Shown here: piece after piece, positions 37,220-44,933 of the stretch
Position numbering within the stretch: the stretch's first letter is position 1
How the letters are laid out: each line of letters begins with the position of its first letter
Assembly: GCA_040394635.1 (NCBI GenBank)
Contig: JBEBRW010000028.1
Coordinates: forward strand, 3,858-67,857
Length of the DNA stretch: 64,000 nucleotides
Direction: 5' to 3'
Source of the DNA: UBA5239 sp040394635
GTDB lineage: Bacteria; Verrucomicrobiota; Lentisphaeria; Victivallales; Victivallaceae
Position numbers and translations under genes: made by a program
The notes under the pieces: model-generated
Told to the model about the DNA's origin: nothing
Databases searched by the model: none
Seen by the model: the letters and a program-made list of their open reading frames with translations, nothing else

Positions 37220-38959
37220 TTACTCCAGCATTCCCCGGAAAAGTTCCGCCCAGCCGCGACCGGTCATCGCCAGCGTATCCTGGCTGACTTCGACGGTGTG
37301 CCCGACGCGGGGATCGAAGTTCGAGCAAGTGCTCATTTCAAGGTCGTAAACCAGGCATTCCGGGTAATTCATCAGCATCCAGTCTTTGGCGCCGAAGCCC
37401 CGGAACGGAAACTCGCAGGCGTCTACTTTGCGTAATCCGCAGTGCCTGGCCGCCAGCTCAAAAAACAAATCCTGACCGGCCATGCTTTGTTCCAGATGTG
37501 CCCCGGCGTATCTGGCATAAACATCGCGGTTGAACCAGAGCAGCGTGTGGTTGCGCCAGGTGCCGCCCGCGTGAATGTCGATAAAGAGGTCGAACCCGTG
37601 CGGCTGCGCCTTGGTCCACTGCTGGATACAGGCCACTTCCGGCTGGATGTTTTCGGCCCAGCAGCGGTTGGTATTCCAGCCGTCGAGGTTGCAGCCATTG
37701 CTGCCGAGCGCGGCGCAGTCCGTGTTCACGGTCGGCACCACGTAAAAAGCCATCTTCTTCAGGAGTTCCGGCGTTTCCGCCAGCGTCTCCAGCAGCGGCC
37801 GGATGGTGTGGGCCCCGATGATTTCCTGTGGTGAATGCTGGCCGACGATGAACATGAAATGTTTCTTGTCTTTGTCCGGCACGGTATTATCGGAGGCGGT
37901 CAACAGATGAATCGGGCGTCCGCCGACCGACTGGCCGATTTCTGCGATTTTGACGAATGGCAAGGTGCGCGCCCAGTCCAGCAACTCGTAACGCTCCGTC
38001 TCCTGAAAAGGGATCGATGATGCAATATAAAAATCCTCCGCCGGAGCCTCGAGCAGCGGATAAAACCGCCCGGCGTCGTCTGCCGGTTCAAGCAGTTTCA
38101 CCTTCTGCCATGTCACCCGGTCGCGGCTCCAGAAAAACACCGGTGCCATGTTCGGCATGCTGTTACTGAACGACATATGCATCCGCAGTTTGCTCCGGCC
38201 CGCTTCGGCGCCGCTGACTCTCGCATAGACCCAGTACGTTTGTGAACAGACAAACTCCGGCCCGGTGAAGAGGTGCAGCACATTTCCAGCCGCATCGTAC
38301 TTCGAAAACACCCGGCTCGAGCAGGGGAAATCGGTGGAAACCCGGGGGCCGCCGGGGTCGTCCTTCATGTTCCATAACTCCATCCGGACCGTGTTGTAAG
38401 CCTTGAAGGAACGCAGTGGGCTGCCCGGCGGAATGCTCCAGCGCAGCGGCACCACCGGCATTTCCGGTTTTTCCAGCGGGAAATCACCTAAGCGCCGCAG
38501 TTCGCTGTCACTACTTCGCGCCGCGAAAAGCTGGGCCCGGCAGTAACCGAAAAACTCCTCGGCATTCGGGCGGTTCCGCGCCACATAGGCGATATTGGCC
38601 AGCACCACCCCGGCCCGGAAATGCTTTTCCGTATAGGTCACCACCGGCAGCCTGGTGACCACGACCAACGAATCATCCCGGCGATTGACAACGCGCAGGT
38701 AGCCGTGCCGGTCCAGCAGCAATTTCCAGCCGCCGTCGCCATGCTCGGCCGTCAGGAGTTCGATATCATCATCCGGAAATACCGGTTCGGCAAGTTCCAC
38801 TTCAAGCTCCACATAAATCTCCGGGAAAAATGCCAAATTCGGATCGCTCAGTTCGTTCTGACGGTAAAACCGGGATTGCCAGCGGCCGGAATCATAGGAA
38901 ATCAGCTCGAAATCAGCGAATTCCTTGACCGTGAAAAGGTTAAGTCCGGAAGTATTCAT
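37220..38959 (-). CDS. M14-family zinc carboxypeptidase-like protein
   Basis: 579 residues from the ATG at 38959, which has AAGGAAAT before it; a longer start at 39007 is less likely. No signal peptide is visible. Residues 1-330 form beta-rich domains. The C-terminal M14 domain (about 345-575) has IGQSVGGRPIHLL, VGQHSPQEIIGAH (first zinc site near 376), NTDCAALGSNGCNLDGWNTNRCW, FIDIHAGG (second His, near 465) and YDLEMST (catalytic Glu, near 537). The first site reads H-S-P-Q-E, with three residues between His and Glu, whereas M14 enzymes have HxxE. Activity is therefore likely but not certain. The substrate is unknown. Confidence 0.85.
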   Translation of the reverse strand: MNTSGLNLFTVKEFADFELISYDSGRWQSRFYRQNELSDPNLAFFPEIYVELEVELAEPVFPDDDIELLTAEHGDGGWKLLLDRHGYLRVVNRRDDSLVVVTRLPVVTYTEKHFRAGVVLANIAYVARNRPNAEEFFGYCRAQLFAARSSDSELRRLGDFPLEKPEMPVVPLRWSIPPGSPLRSFKAYNTVRMELWNMKDDPGGPRVSTDFPCSSRVFSKYDAAGNVLHLFTGPEFVCSQTYWVYARVSGAEAGRSKLRMHMSFSNSMPNMAPVFFWSRDRVTWQKVKLLEPADDAGRFYPLLEAPAEDFYIASSIPFQETERYELLDWARTLPFVKIAEIGQSVGGRPIHLLTASDNTVPDKDKKHFMFIVGQHSPQEIIGAHTIRPLLETLAETPELLKKMAFYVVPTVNTDCAALGSNGCNLDGWNTNRCWAENIQPEVACIQQWTKAQPHGFDLFIDIHAGGTWRNHTLLWFNRDVYARYAGAHLEQSMAGQDLFFELAARHCGLRKVDACEFPFRGFGAKDWMLMNYPECLVYDLEMSTCSNFDPRVGHTVEVSQDTLAMTGRGWAELFRGMLE

Positions 38960-39071
38960 ATTTTTATTTCCTTGAATTGTGCATATTCTTTTAGAATACT
39001 GTGCCATCGGCGGTTTTCAAGAGTTGCAATCTGCGCCGACGCCATTAAATTAATAAAAAAATGGAGAAATT

Positions 39072-39707
39072 ATGAACATTGTCATCAGCGCCGGGCCGAC
39101 GCGGGAAAAAATCGACGCGGTACGGTTCATCAGCAACCGCTCCACCGGCAAAATGGGCTATGCCCTGGCCGCCGCCGCCGCCGCCGCCGGGCACCGCGTG
39201 ACGCTGGTCAGCGGCCCCGTCAATCTGCCCGCGCCCGACAAAGTGAATCTGGTCAAGGTGGAAAGCGCCGCCGATATGGCCGCCGCCATGAAAGAGGCCG
39301 CCGCCGATTGCGATGTCATCATCATGGCCGCCGCCGTGGCCGATTACCGCCCCGTCAAGGCGCTGCCCAATAAAATGAAAAAGACCCCCGGCAACCTTTT
39401 TCTGGAGCTGGAGCGTACCGAGGACATCCTGCTGGCACTGGGCGCGGCCAAGCGCCCCGGTCAACTGCTGGTCGGCTTCGCCGCCGAGACCGACGACCTG
39501 CTGGAAAACGCCGCCGGCAAGCTCCAACGCAAGAATCTCGACTGGATCGTGGCCAACGACGTCAGCCGCAGCGACCGCGGCTTCGGTACCGACAACAACG
39601 CGGTGACCCTGCTCAACCGCCACGGCGGACAGATCGACCTGCCGCTGGCGGACAAACACCAGATCGCCGCTCAAATCCTGAAATATATTCTCTCAAGCGG
39701 ACAATGA
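39072..39707 (+). CDS. coaB: Phosphopantothenate-cysteine ligase (CoaB), stand-alone
   Basis: 211 residues covering only the CoaB half of the usual CoaBC protein. Motifs: ISAGPTREKIDAVRFISNRSTGKMG, AAAVADYRPV (nucleotide site), NKMKK (conserved Lys) and VGFAAETDDL. It joins cysteine to 4'-phosphopantothenate in coenzyme A synthesis. The N-terminal CoaC decarboxylase domain is absent, so a separate CoaC must be encoded elsewhere. ATGGAG precedes the ATG. The sequence is unusually Ala-rich near 31-38 (a run of GCC codons). It overlaps the next gene by ATGA. Confidence 0.92.
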   Translation: MNIVISAGPTREKIDAVRFISNRSTGKMGYALAAAAAAAGHRVTLVSGPVNLPAPDKVNLVKVESAADMAAAMKEAAADCDVIIMAAAVADYRPVKALPNKMKKTPGNLFLELERTEDILLALGAAKRPGQLLVGFAAETDDLLENAAGKLQRKNLDWIVANDVSRSDRGFGTDNNAVTLLNRHGGQIDLPLADKHQIAAQILKYILSSGQ

Positions 39708-41056
39708 AAATGAAAAAACTCTTAAGCCGTTTCCTATTTGTCCTATCCGTCTTATTCGTCCTATTGAATGCCACGGCGCAGGATGAGATCGGCAGCGCCG
39801 CTTCGGGGCGCTCGCGCCGGATCACCCCCACCGTCACCGCCATCGCCCGGATTCTGCCGAGCATCGTCAACCTCAGTACCGAGCGGCTGTTGGAAGAGCG
39901 TAGCAACGAATTTTTTCCGTTCCTGGACAAGCGCCGCGGCTATTCGCTGGGCAGTGGCTGCATCATTTCGGATACCGGACTGGTCATGACCAGCGCCCAC
40001 GTGGTGCTTAACGCCCTGAAAATCAACGTCACCATGCACGATGGCCAGATTTTTACCGCCGAAGTGATCGCCGCCGATGAGCTTAACGATCTTGCGCTCC
40101 TGCAGCTTCACGGCGCTTCCCGCGACTCCCTGCCGCCGATTCCCATGGCCGCTCCCGGCGACCTGATTCTCGGCGAAACGGTGATCGCGGTGGGTAATCC
40201 GTACGGCCTCGGCAGTACCATCAGCCGCGGCGTGCTGAGCGCCATCGGGCGTCAGGTGACTTATGGCGATCAGGTGGTGTTTTCCGACCTGCTCCAGACC
40301 GATTGCGCCATTCACGCCGGTAACAGCGGCGGACCGCTCATCAATATCAACGGCGAAATGATCGGCTTGACCTCCAGCGTCATGCGCGGGGCCGAAAGTA
40401 TCGGGTTTGCGATCCCGCTGCAGCGGCTGGAAAACGTTCTGTCGCGCTGGCTGACCCCGGAGCGCTTCAACAATGTTTCGGTCGGATTCATCCCGGAGGT
40501 CCGCCGCATGCAGGACGGCGAGCTGGTCTTTTACGTGGCCGACGTCATCGCCGATTCGCCCGCCGCCAAAGCCGGTATCAAGGCCGGTTTGAAAATCACC
40601 CGTTTCAATGGACAGCCCATTACCGAATTACTGAAAATGAGCCTCCGCCTGAGCAGCGTCAAAGCCGGTGAGATTATTTCCCTGACCGTTCCCTCGGGTG
40701 CGGTCCTGCAGTTTACCGCCGAGAAAATCAGCATGTCCGACGCCGCCAACCTGGTTGAGCAGCGCCTCGGTATGAAATTGCTGCAGATGACTCCGCAGCT
40801 GATCAAAGTCATGAATTATCCCCCGGACGCCGGAGTCGTCGTCAGCAAACCGCCCGAATCCGCCCCGGATATCAAGCGTGGAGACATTCTGATCCGCCTC
40901 GGCGACATCCCGATTCACAAGCCCGAAGACGCCGCCGTCGCCCTGCGCAATTATCACTACGGCGACACCGTGCCCGCTCTGCTGGTAACGGTTCAGCAAC
41001 AGGCCGACGGACGTTACCGCTTCGGCCGCAAAACCGCCAATATCTACGTGAAATAA
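39704..41056 (+). CDS. DegP/HtrA-like serine protease with PDZ domains
   Basis: 450 residues with a signal peptide (about 1-25, cut near ATA-QD). The trypsin-like domain has all three catalytic residues: His in MTSAHVVLN, Asp in DELNDLALLQL and Ser in AGNSGGPLININGE. Two PDZ-like domains follow (about 265-345 and 360-450; ADSPAAKAGIKAGLKITRFNG and GDILIRLGDIPIHKPEDA). It is a periplasmic protein-quality enzyme. The signal peptide is encoded by 9-bp repeats (39731-39768), so repeat expansion seems to have contributed coding sequence. The gene overlaps coaB by ATGA. Confidence 0.93.
   Translation: MKMKKLLSRFLFVLSVLFVLLNATAQDEIGSAASGRSRRITPTVTAIARILPSIVNLSTERLLEERSNEFFPFLDKRRGYSLGSGCIISDTGLVMTSAHVVLNALKINVTMHDGQIFTAEVIAADELNDLALLQLHGASRDSLPPIPMAAPGDLILGETVIAVGNPYGLGSTISRGVLSAIGRQVTYGDQVVFSDLLQTDCAIHAGNSGGPLININGEMIGLTSSVMRGAESIGFAIPLQRLENVLSRWLTPERFNNVSVGFIPEVRRMQDGELVFYVADVIADSPAAKAGIKAGLKITRFNGQPITELLKMSLRLSSVKAGEIISLTVPSGAVLQFTAEKISMSDAANLVEQRLGMKLLQMTPQLIKVMNYPPDAGVVVSKPPESAPDIKRGDILIRLGDIPIHKPEDAAVALRNYHYGDTVPALLVTVQQQADGRYRFGRKTANIYVK
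39731..39768 (+). repeat. 9-bp units inside the protease signal-peptide coding region
   Basis: TTTGTCCTA, TCCGTCTTA and TTCGTCCTA follow one another, with a partial TTTCCTA before them. Read in frame they encode the hydrophobic FLFVLSVLFVLL core. The last unit plus TTGAA matches the reverse complement of 4468-4479. Confidence 0.75.
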
Positions 41057-41057
41057 A

Positions 41058-41576
41058 TTAGAATTTTAACTTTTGGAAGAGCTCGACCAGTTGCTTGTCG
41101 AGTTTGGGCATGGGGTATTCCAGCGGCGTCCGCTTCTGGATGGCGATGACTGCCAGCATCCACAGGATCATCAGACTGCCGGCGGTCAGGTTCTGCCAGG
41201 AGTAGAATTCCCAGGCCAGATGCGTGCCGAATTCCCGGTTGCTGAACGGCCAGAAATAGCTGATCGTCCACCCTTCGCCGGAGCCGAAATAATCCATCAG
41301 GAGATGAATATGCATCAGCGCCAGATAGGCGAAAAAACTCAAAATTCGCGGCTGGGAAAACCACGCCAGAAGTGCCGACGCCACGACGATGAACAGGAGG
41401 TTGTGCCCCAGTACATGGTGATAGTCGAGGTAAACTTCCCACCCGGCGATCATGCTCAGTCCGTCGAGGTCCGGCAGCAGTGAGGCCGCCATGCAGAAGA
41501 AACGCTCACGCGCCCCGAACCGGGGAATCAGGTTCCCCGCGTTCCAGCCAAAAAGAGCGTGCGTCTGAAGATGCAT
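41058..41576 (-). CDS. YdjM/DUF457-type membrane-bound metal-dependent hydrolase
   Basis: 172 residues with about four membrane helices. It has the family's scattered His and Asp residues: MHLQTHALFGWNAG, LLPDLDGLS, YHHVLGHNLLF and LMHIHLLMDYFGSGEGW. Members are predicted membrane metal-dependent hydrolases (YdjM, LexA-regulated in E. coli) of unknown substrate; some act on lipid or lipopolysaccharide precursors by inference. It follows the gene at 41583-42275 by six bases and is probably in an operon with it. It converges with the protease gene. Confidence 0.8.
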   Translation of the reverse strand: MHLQTHALFGWNAGNLIPRFGARERFFCMAASLLPDLDGLSMIAGWEVYLDYHHVLGHNLLFIVVASALLAWFSQPRILSFFAYLALMHIHLLMDYFGSGEGWTISYFWPFSNREFGTHLAWEFYSWQNLTAGSLMILWMLAVIAIQKRTPLEYPMPKLDKQLVELFQKLKF

Positions 41577-41582
41577 TAAGCG

Positions 41583-42275
41583 TTATTGCTCGACGGTTTC
41601 GAAGGATTTGATGTTGGCGTATTTGACCCGGATGCTCCGCAGCTTGCCGGTGGGCGGGTCGATGACTTCAAAGGCCGCCACGTCTTCCATGATATTCTTG
41701 ATCTGCTCGACCTTCAGCTCGCGCCCGTCGAGGGTTTTTACCCGGAACGGACCCTTGCGGTTTCCGTCGGCGTCGACCGAGAGCCCTTCCAGCAGTGTCC
41801 GGCTCACGCTGTTGGTCGGCGCGATCACCTCGCGCTCGCGTCGGACCTCGGCTTCCACTTTGGCTTGCTTGTCGGCCTCGTATTGGGCGATCCAGTCGCG
41901 GAACTCGAGCTGCGGCTGGCCGGCTTTTTTCTGTTCGCGGTTGTAGCTGTTGAACTGTGTGCGGAGAAACGCCATGTTAACGCCGAGGCGGTTTTCCAGA
42001 TCGCGTTCCTGCTTGCGCACTTTGGCCACTTCCAGGTTCGGCGAGAGCTTGGCGCCGATCAGGATCGGGTAAATCCACGGCAGGATCAGCCCGCCGAAGA
42101 AGTGGATGAACATCCCGCGCATTCGCATTTCCGCAATCGTCGCCGAGGCGAAAGCACTGCCCAGCACCACGACCAGCACCACGGCCCACAGGCCCAGGCA
42201 GGTCAGGTTTATTTCCGTAATTCCGTTGAGCAATATTTTCGCCCAGTCGATGATACCCTGTATTGTTCTGATCAT
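41583..42275 (-). CDS. Membrane protein with extended C-terminal domain, unknown
   Basis: 230 residues. Two N-terminal membrane helices are predicted (LTCLGLWAVVLVVVLGSAFAS and MFIHFFGGLILPWIYPILIG). A charged helical stretch (about 75-140, rich in Arg, Glu and Lys) and a C-terminal beta-rich segment follow, the latter with FRVKTLDGRELKVEQIKNIMEDVAAFEV. That last part resembles a small domain reading chromatin- or SPOR-like strands, but I cannot name it. Operon partner of the DUF457 protein. Confidence 0.65.
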   Translation of the reverse strand: MIRTIQGIIDWAKILLNGITEINLTCLGLWAVVLVVVLGSAFASATIAEMRMRGMFIHFFGGLILPWIYPILIGAKLSPNLEVAKVRKQERDLENRLGVNMAFLRTQFNSYNREQKKAGQPQLEFRDWIAQYEADKQAKVEAEVRREREVIAPTNSVSRTLLEGLSVDADGNRKGPFRVKTLDGRELKVEQIKNIMEDVAAFEVIDPPTGKLRSIRVKYANIKSFETVEQ

Positions 42276-42397
42276 ATCAAAAGCACCTGAAATAATGATT
42301 ATTTTTCAATATAGCACAAATTTTTCGGAGTTGCAAGTTTCCGGAGGTTTTATTGTTTTCCGGCTTTAATTTGCCGAAACGGATATTATAATATGGC

Positions 42398-43273
42398 ATG
42401 CTTTACAGACTGGACTATACGAATGGCTGCGAAAGACTCTGGACCCGCGCCTGGACCGAAATGGCCCCCGGCAGCGAACTCCGTCCGGAGCTGCTGACGT
42501 TTGCCATGGTTTCTCCGAAAAGCTGCGGCGCGTGGCACCCTCACCACCACCTCGGCTACGAGCTCATCATTCCCATGCGCGGCATGCGCTACGCCTGTAC
42601 GGTCAATCATACCCCGGTCGAGCTCAAATCCGGCGAGGCGCTGCTGCTCGGCCCGGACGATGTCCATACCGACATCCTGAACCCTGGGCAGAGTTTCTTC
42701 GCCTTCAATTTCCAGCTCCGTATGCTCTCCGGCACCCCCACGGTCATCCGGGTTTTTCAGAACAATCTGCCCGTCGAATCCCGCAAAGCCGCCTTCGACG
42801 GCGAGCGCCTCTACCGGCTGATCGACGACCTCAACCACGAGATCGAACAGAGCCGCAAAACCGTTTATTACTCGGTCAACAACATTTTCGCCGTTCTTTT
42901 CTGGGAACTGATCGCGGCCATTCCCAACGACGCCCTCGAGCCCGGCCTGCTGCGCCAGTGCCGCGAGGACAAATTGCTGGCGGATATCCTCCGCATTTTC
43001 GAGGAAAACCTGACCCGCAACCTTAACAACAGCGAGATCGCCGCCATGCTCAACATCAGCCTGAGCCAGTTGACCCATCACTGCGCCCGTATCCTTGGCT
43101 GTTCCCCGGCCAAAGCGTTCCTGAAATACCGCATCCAGAGCGCGGAGCAATTTCTCCGCAGCAATCCCGCGCTCAGTGTCAAGGAAGCCGCTGAACGCTT
43201 CGGCTTCGCCAATGAATTTTATTTCTCCCGCGCCTTCAAGCGCATCACCGGCAAAAATCCGTCAGCATACTAA
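42398..43273 (+). CDS. AraC-family transcriptional regulator
   Basis: 291 residues: an N-terminal cupin-like sensor (about 35-120; AWHPHHHLGYELIIPMRGMRYACTVN, GEALLLGPDDVHTD) and a C-terminal pair of helix-turn-helix motifs (about 195-290; LNNSEIAAMLNISLSQLTHHCARILGCSPAKAFLKYRI and SVKEAAERFGFANEFYFSRAFKRITGKNPSAY). Such proteins usually activate sugar-use genes on binding a sugar. The GH130 gene downstream is the likely target. TATAAT at 42387-42392 lies only five bases before the ATG, so the mRNA may be leaderless; no ribosome binding site is seen. The stop codon lies inside an inverted repeat. Confidence 0.9.
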   Translation: MLYRLDYTNGCERLWTRAWTEMAPGSELRPELLTFAMVSPKSCGAWHPHHHLGYELIIPMRGMRYACTVNHTPVELKSGEALLLGPDDVHTDILNPGQSFFAFNFQLRMLSGTPTVIRVFQNNLPVESRKAAFDGERLYRLIDDLNHEIEQSRKTVYYSVNNIFAVLFWELIAAIPNDALEPGLLRQCREDKLLADILRIFEENLTRNLNNSEIAAMLNISLSQLTHHCARILGCSPAKAFLKYRIQSAEQFLRSNPALSVKEAAERFGFANEFYFSRAFKRITGKNPSAY

Positions 43274-43307
43274 TTTGTCATCTATGCTTGTAAGTAAATT
43301 AGTATGC
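43265..43307 (+). promoter_or_regulatory. Perfect 12-bp inverted repeat across the AraC stop codon
   Basis: GCATACTAATTT (43265-43276) and AAATTAGTATGC (43296-43307) are exact reverse complements with a 19-base loop. There is no T tract behind it, so it is more likely a binding site or mRNA-stabilising hairpin than a standard terminator. Confidence 0.65.
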
Positions 43308-43356
43308 TATGCCTGAATGGATATGACTATGCCGGAAAAGGCATTCCATTTTCGTG

Positions 43357-43392
43357 CCGTTTGTTGTATATTATTAATAACTTAACAAACGG
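43357..43392 (+). promoter_or_regulatory. Inverted repeat around the -10 region of the GH130 gene
   Basis: CCGTTTGTT (43357-43365) and AACAAACGG (43384-43392) are exact reverse complements. TATATT at 43367-43372 lies between them, and the GGAG ribosome binding site overlaps the right arm. It could be an operator or an RNA hairpin that hides the start. The half-site AACAAA recurs in the operators at 44875 and 44919, but in opposite arrangement. Confidence 0.6.
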
Positions 43393-43403
43393 AGACTTTC
43401 GCT

Positions 43404-44432
43404 ATGAGCATCAAACGTTATGAGCACAATCCGCTGCTGAAGGCCGCAGATTTATCGTATCCCTCCTCGCTGGTTTTCAATGCCGGGATCACCAAATACC
43501 GCGGTCGGTATGTCATGGTATTTCGCAACGACGTGGGCTTCACCCCCGAGAAACGCGACAAAATCTACATCAACCTCGGTATTGCCCTCAGCGACGACGG
43601 CAAAAAATGGCGTCCGCTCCCCACTCCGTGGCTGGAAACCACCCATTGCCACCCCGAAGTCGAGCGTTTCTACGATCCGCGCCTCACGGTGATCGACGAT
43701 GTCTGCTATATCTGCTTTGCGGTCGATACGCCCTTCGGCGTCTGCGGCGGAGTCGGCCGGATCAGCGAGGATTTCAGCCGGGTCGAAGTCCTCTCGATTT
43801 CCACCCCGGAGAACCGCAATATGGTTCTCTTTCCGGAAAAAATCAACGGCAAATTCGTCCGCCTCGAGCGTCCGTTTCCCGAATACAGCCTTGGGTACAA
43901 GGAAAAATTCGACGTCTGGATGTCGAGCTCCACGGACGGCCTCAACTGGGGTGACTCCAAGCTGGTTCTGTCCTCCACCGAAGTGCCGTTCTGCAACTGC
44001 AAAATCGGCCCCGCAGCCCCGCCTGTGCGCACCGCAAAAGGCTGGCTGACCACCTTTCACGCGGTCTGGAAAGATAAAGACAAAGAGTTGTTCTGTTGGA
44101 AATCCAACGGTGCCCCGTGGTGCAAAACATATTACGCCGGGATCATGCTGCTCGACCTGAACGATCCCTCCAAAGTCATCGGCATGAGCCGCACCCCGCT
44201 GCTCACGCCCGAGACGAAATACGAACTTGAGGGTTTCCGTGGCTCGGTGATTTTCCCCGGCGGCATGATTCTGGAAGACGACGGCGAAGTCAAGATTTAC
44301 TACGGCGCGGCCGACACCGTCGAATGCCTGGCCACCGCCCACGTCGACGAGTTGCTGGCCATGTGCGAACCGATCGAACTCGATCACTTCCGCATGAACG
44401 GCGCAACCATCGACTGCAAATCCCCGTTTTAA
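43404..44432 (+). CDS. GH130-family glycoside phosphorylase/hydrolase
   Basis: 342 residues folding as a five-bladed beta-propeller. Family hallmarks: SSLVFNAGITKYRGRYVMVFR, the FYDPRLTVIDD motif with the catalytic Asp, NRNMVLFPEKINGKFVRLERPF, and CKIGPAAPPVRTAKGWLTTFHAV. GH130 enzymes usually phosphorolyse beta-1,2- or beta-1,4-linked mannosides, though some hydrolyse them. No signal peptide is present, so it works in the cytoplasm on imported sugars. It follows the AraC gene and an inverted repeat in its promoter. The ribosome binding site is CGGAGA. Confidence 0.93.
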   Translation: MSIKRYEHNPLLKAADLSYPSSLVFNAGITKYRGRYVMVFRNDVGFTPEKRDKIYINLGIALSDDGKKWRPLPTPWLETTHCHPEVERFYDPRLTVIDDVCYICFAVDTPFGVCGGVGRISEDFSRVEVLSISTPENRNMVLFPEKINGKFVRLERPFPEYSLGYKEKFDVWMSSSTDGLNWGDSKLVLSSTEVPFCNCKIGPAAPPVRTAKGWLTTFHAVWKDKDKELFCWKSNGAPWCKTYYAGIMLLDLNDPSKVIGMSRTPLLTPETKYELEGFRGSVIFPGGMILEDDGEVKIYYGAADTVECLATAHVDELLAMCEPIELDHFRMNGATIDCKSPF

Positions 44433-44495
44433 TACTGAAGCACCCCACCTAGCTTCTCACTGAGCGATTGCTTCCCGTGAAGCTTGTTATATTGT

Positions 44496-44747
44496 TCAAA
44501 CAAGATAGATCGCGATCAGGATCACCGCGAGGATGAAAATGACCATGACTATGATTGGGCCGCGCCAGTTTTGCTTTGGCTTGGCGGCTGCCGGTAAATC
44601 CTCGGGCGGCGGCATTTCCTCGCATTCAACCAAGGCCGCGGGCTGTTTGCCGCAACGCTTGCAGGTGAAATTCTGCCCGAGTGTCGGAATCCGGTAATCA
44701 TCCGTGACCTGTTGAACTTGTGAGCAATGCAAACATTTGACCAGCAT
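44496..44747 (-). CDS. Small zinc-ribbon protein with C-terminal membrane anchor
   Basis: 83 residues from the ATG at 44747, which has AGGAG upstream. Two CxxC pairs (CLHCSQ near 5 and CKRCGK near 29) make a zinc ribbon. A Pro/Ala-rich linker leads to a membrane helix at the C terminus (IIVMVIFILAVILIAIYLV). A longer start at 44798 would add residues with no family feature. It may dock a zinc-binding head on the cytoplasmic face. Function unknown. The LacI promoter lies divergently in the same spacer. Confidence 0.75.
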   Translation of the reverse strand: MLVKCLHCSQVQQVTDDYRIPTLGQNFTCKRCGKQPAALVECEEMPPPEDLPAAAKPKQNWRGPIIVMVIFILAVILIAIYLV

Positions 44748-44844
44748 AAAACGACTCCTGAGTTTACTGAAATGTATACGCCCAAACCCCAAATGCAAAT
44801 TTCCTGCCGGGAGAATAAAAAATATTTATTTTTCGGGTGGGGTG

Positions 44845-44872
44845 TTGACAAATGCGAATCCGGTTGTATAAT
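44845..44872 (+). promoter_or_regulatory. Consensus promoter of the second LacI regulator
   Basis: TTGACA (44845-44850) and TATAAT (44867-44872), both perfect, with a 16-base spacer. This is the same spacing as the first LacI promoter at 31180. Confidence 0.88.
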
Positions 44873-44874
44873 TA

Positions 44875-44890
44875 AAACAAAGGTTTGTTT
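44875..44890 (+). promoter_or_regulatory. LacI-family operator, first copy
   Basis: AAACAAAGGTTTGTTT has 7-bp inverted arms around GG and starts two bases after the -10 element. A second copy lies 44 bases on. Confidence 0.82.
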
Positions 44891-44918
44891 TGATTGATAT
44901 GTAGTTTAGGGTATAGAA

Positions 44919-44933
44919 AAACAAAGGTTTGTT
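44919..44933 (+). promoter_or_regulatory. LacI-family operator, second copy at the start codon
   Basis: AAACAAAGGTTTGTT ends exactly before the ATG at 44934, covering the translation start region. No separate ribosome binding site is visible, so AGG within the operator may serve as one. Confidence 0.82.
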
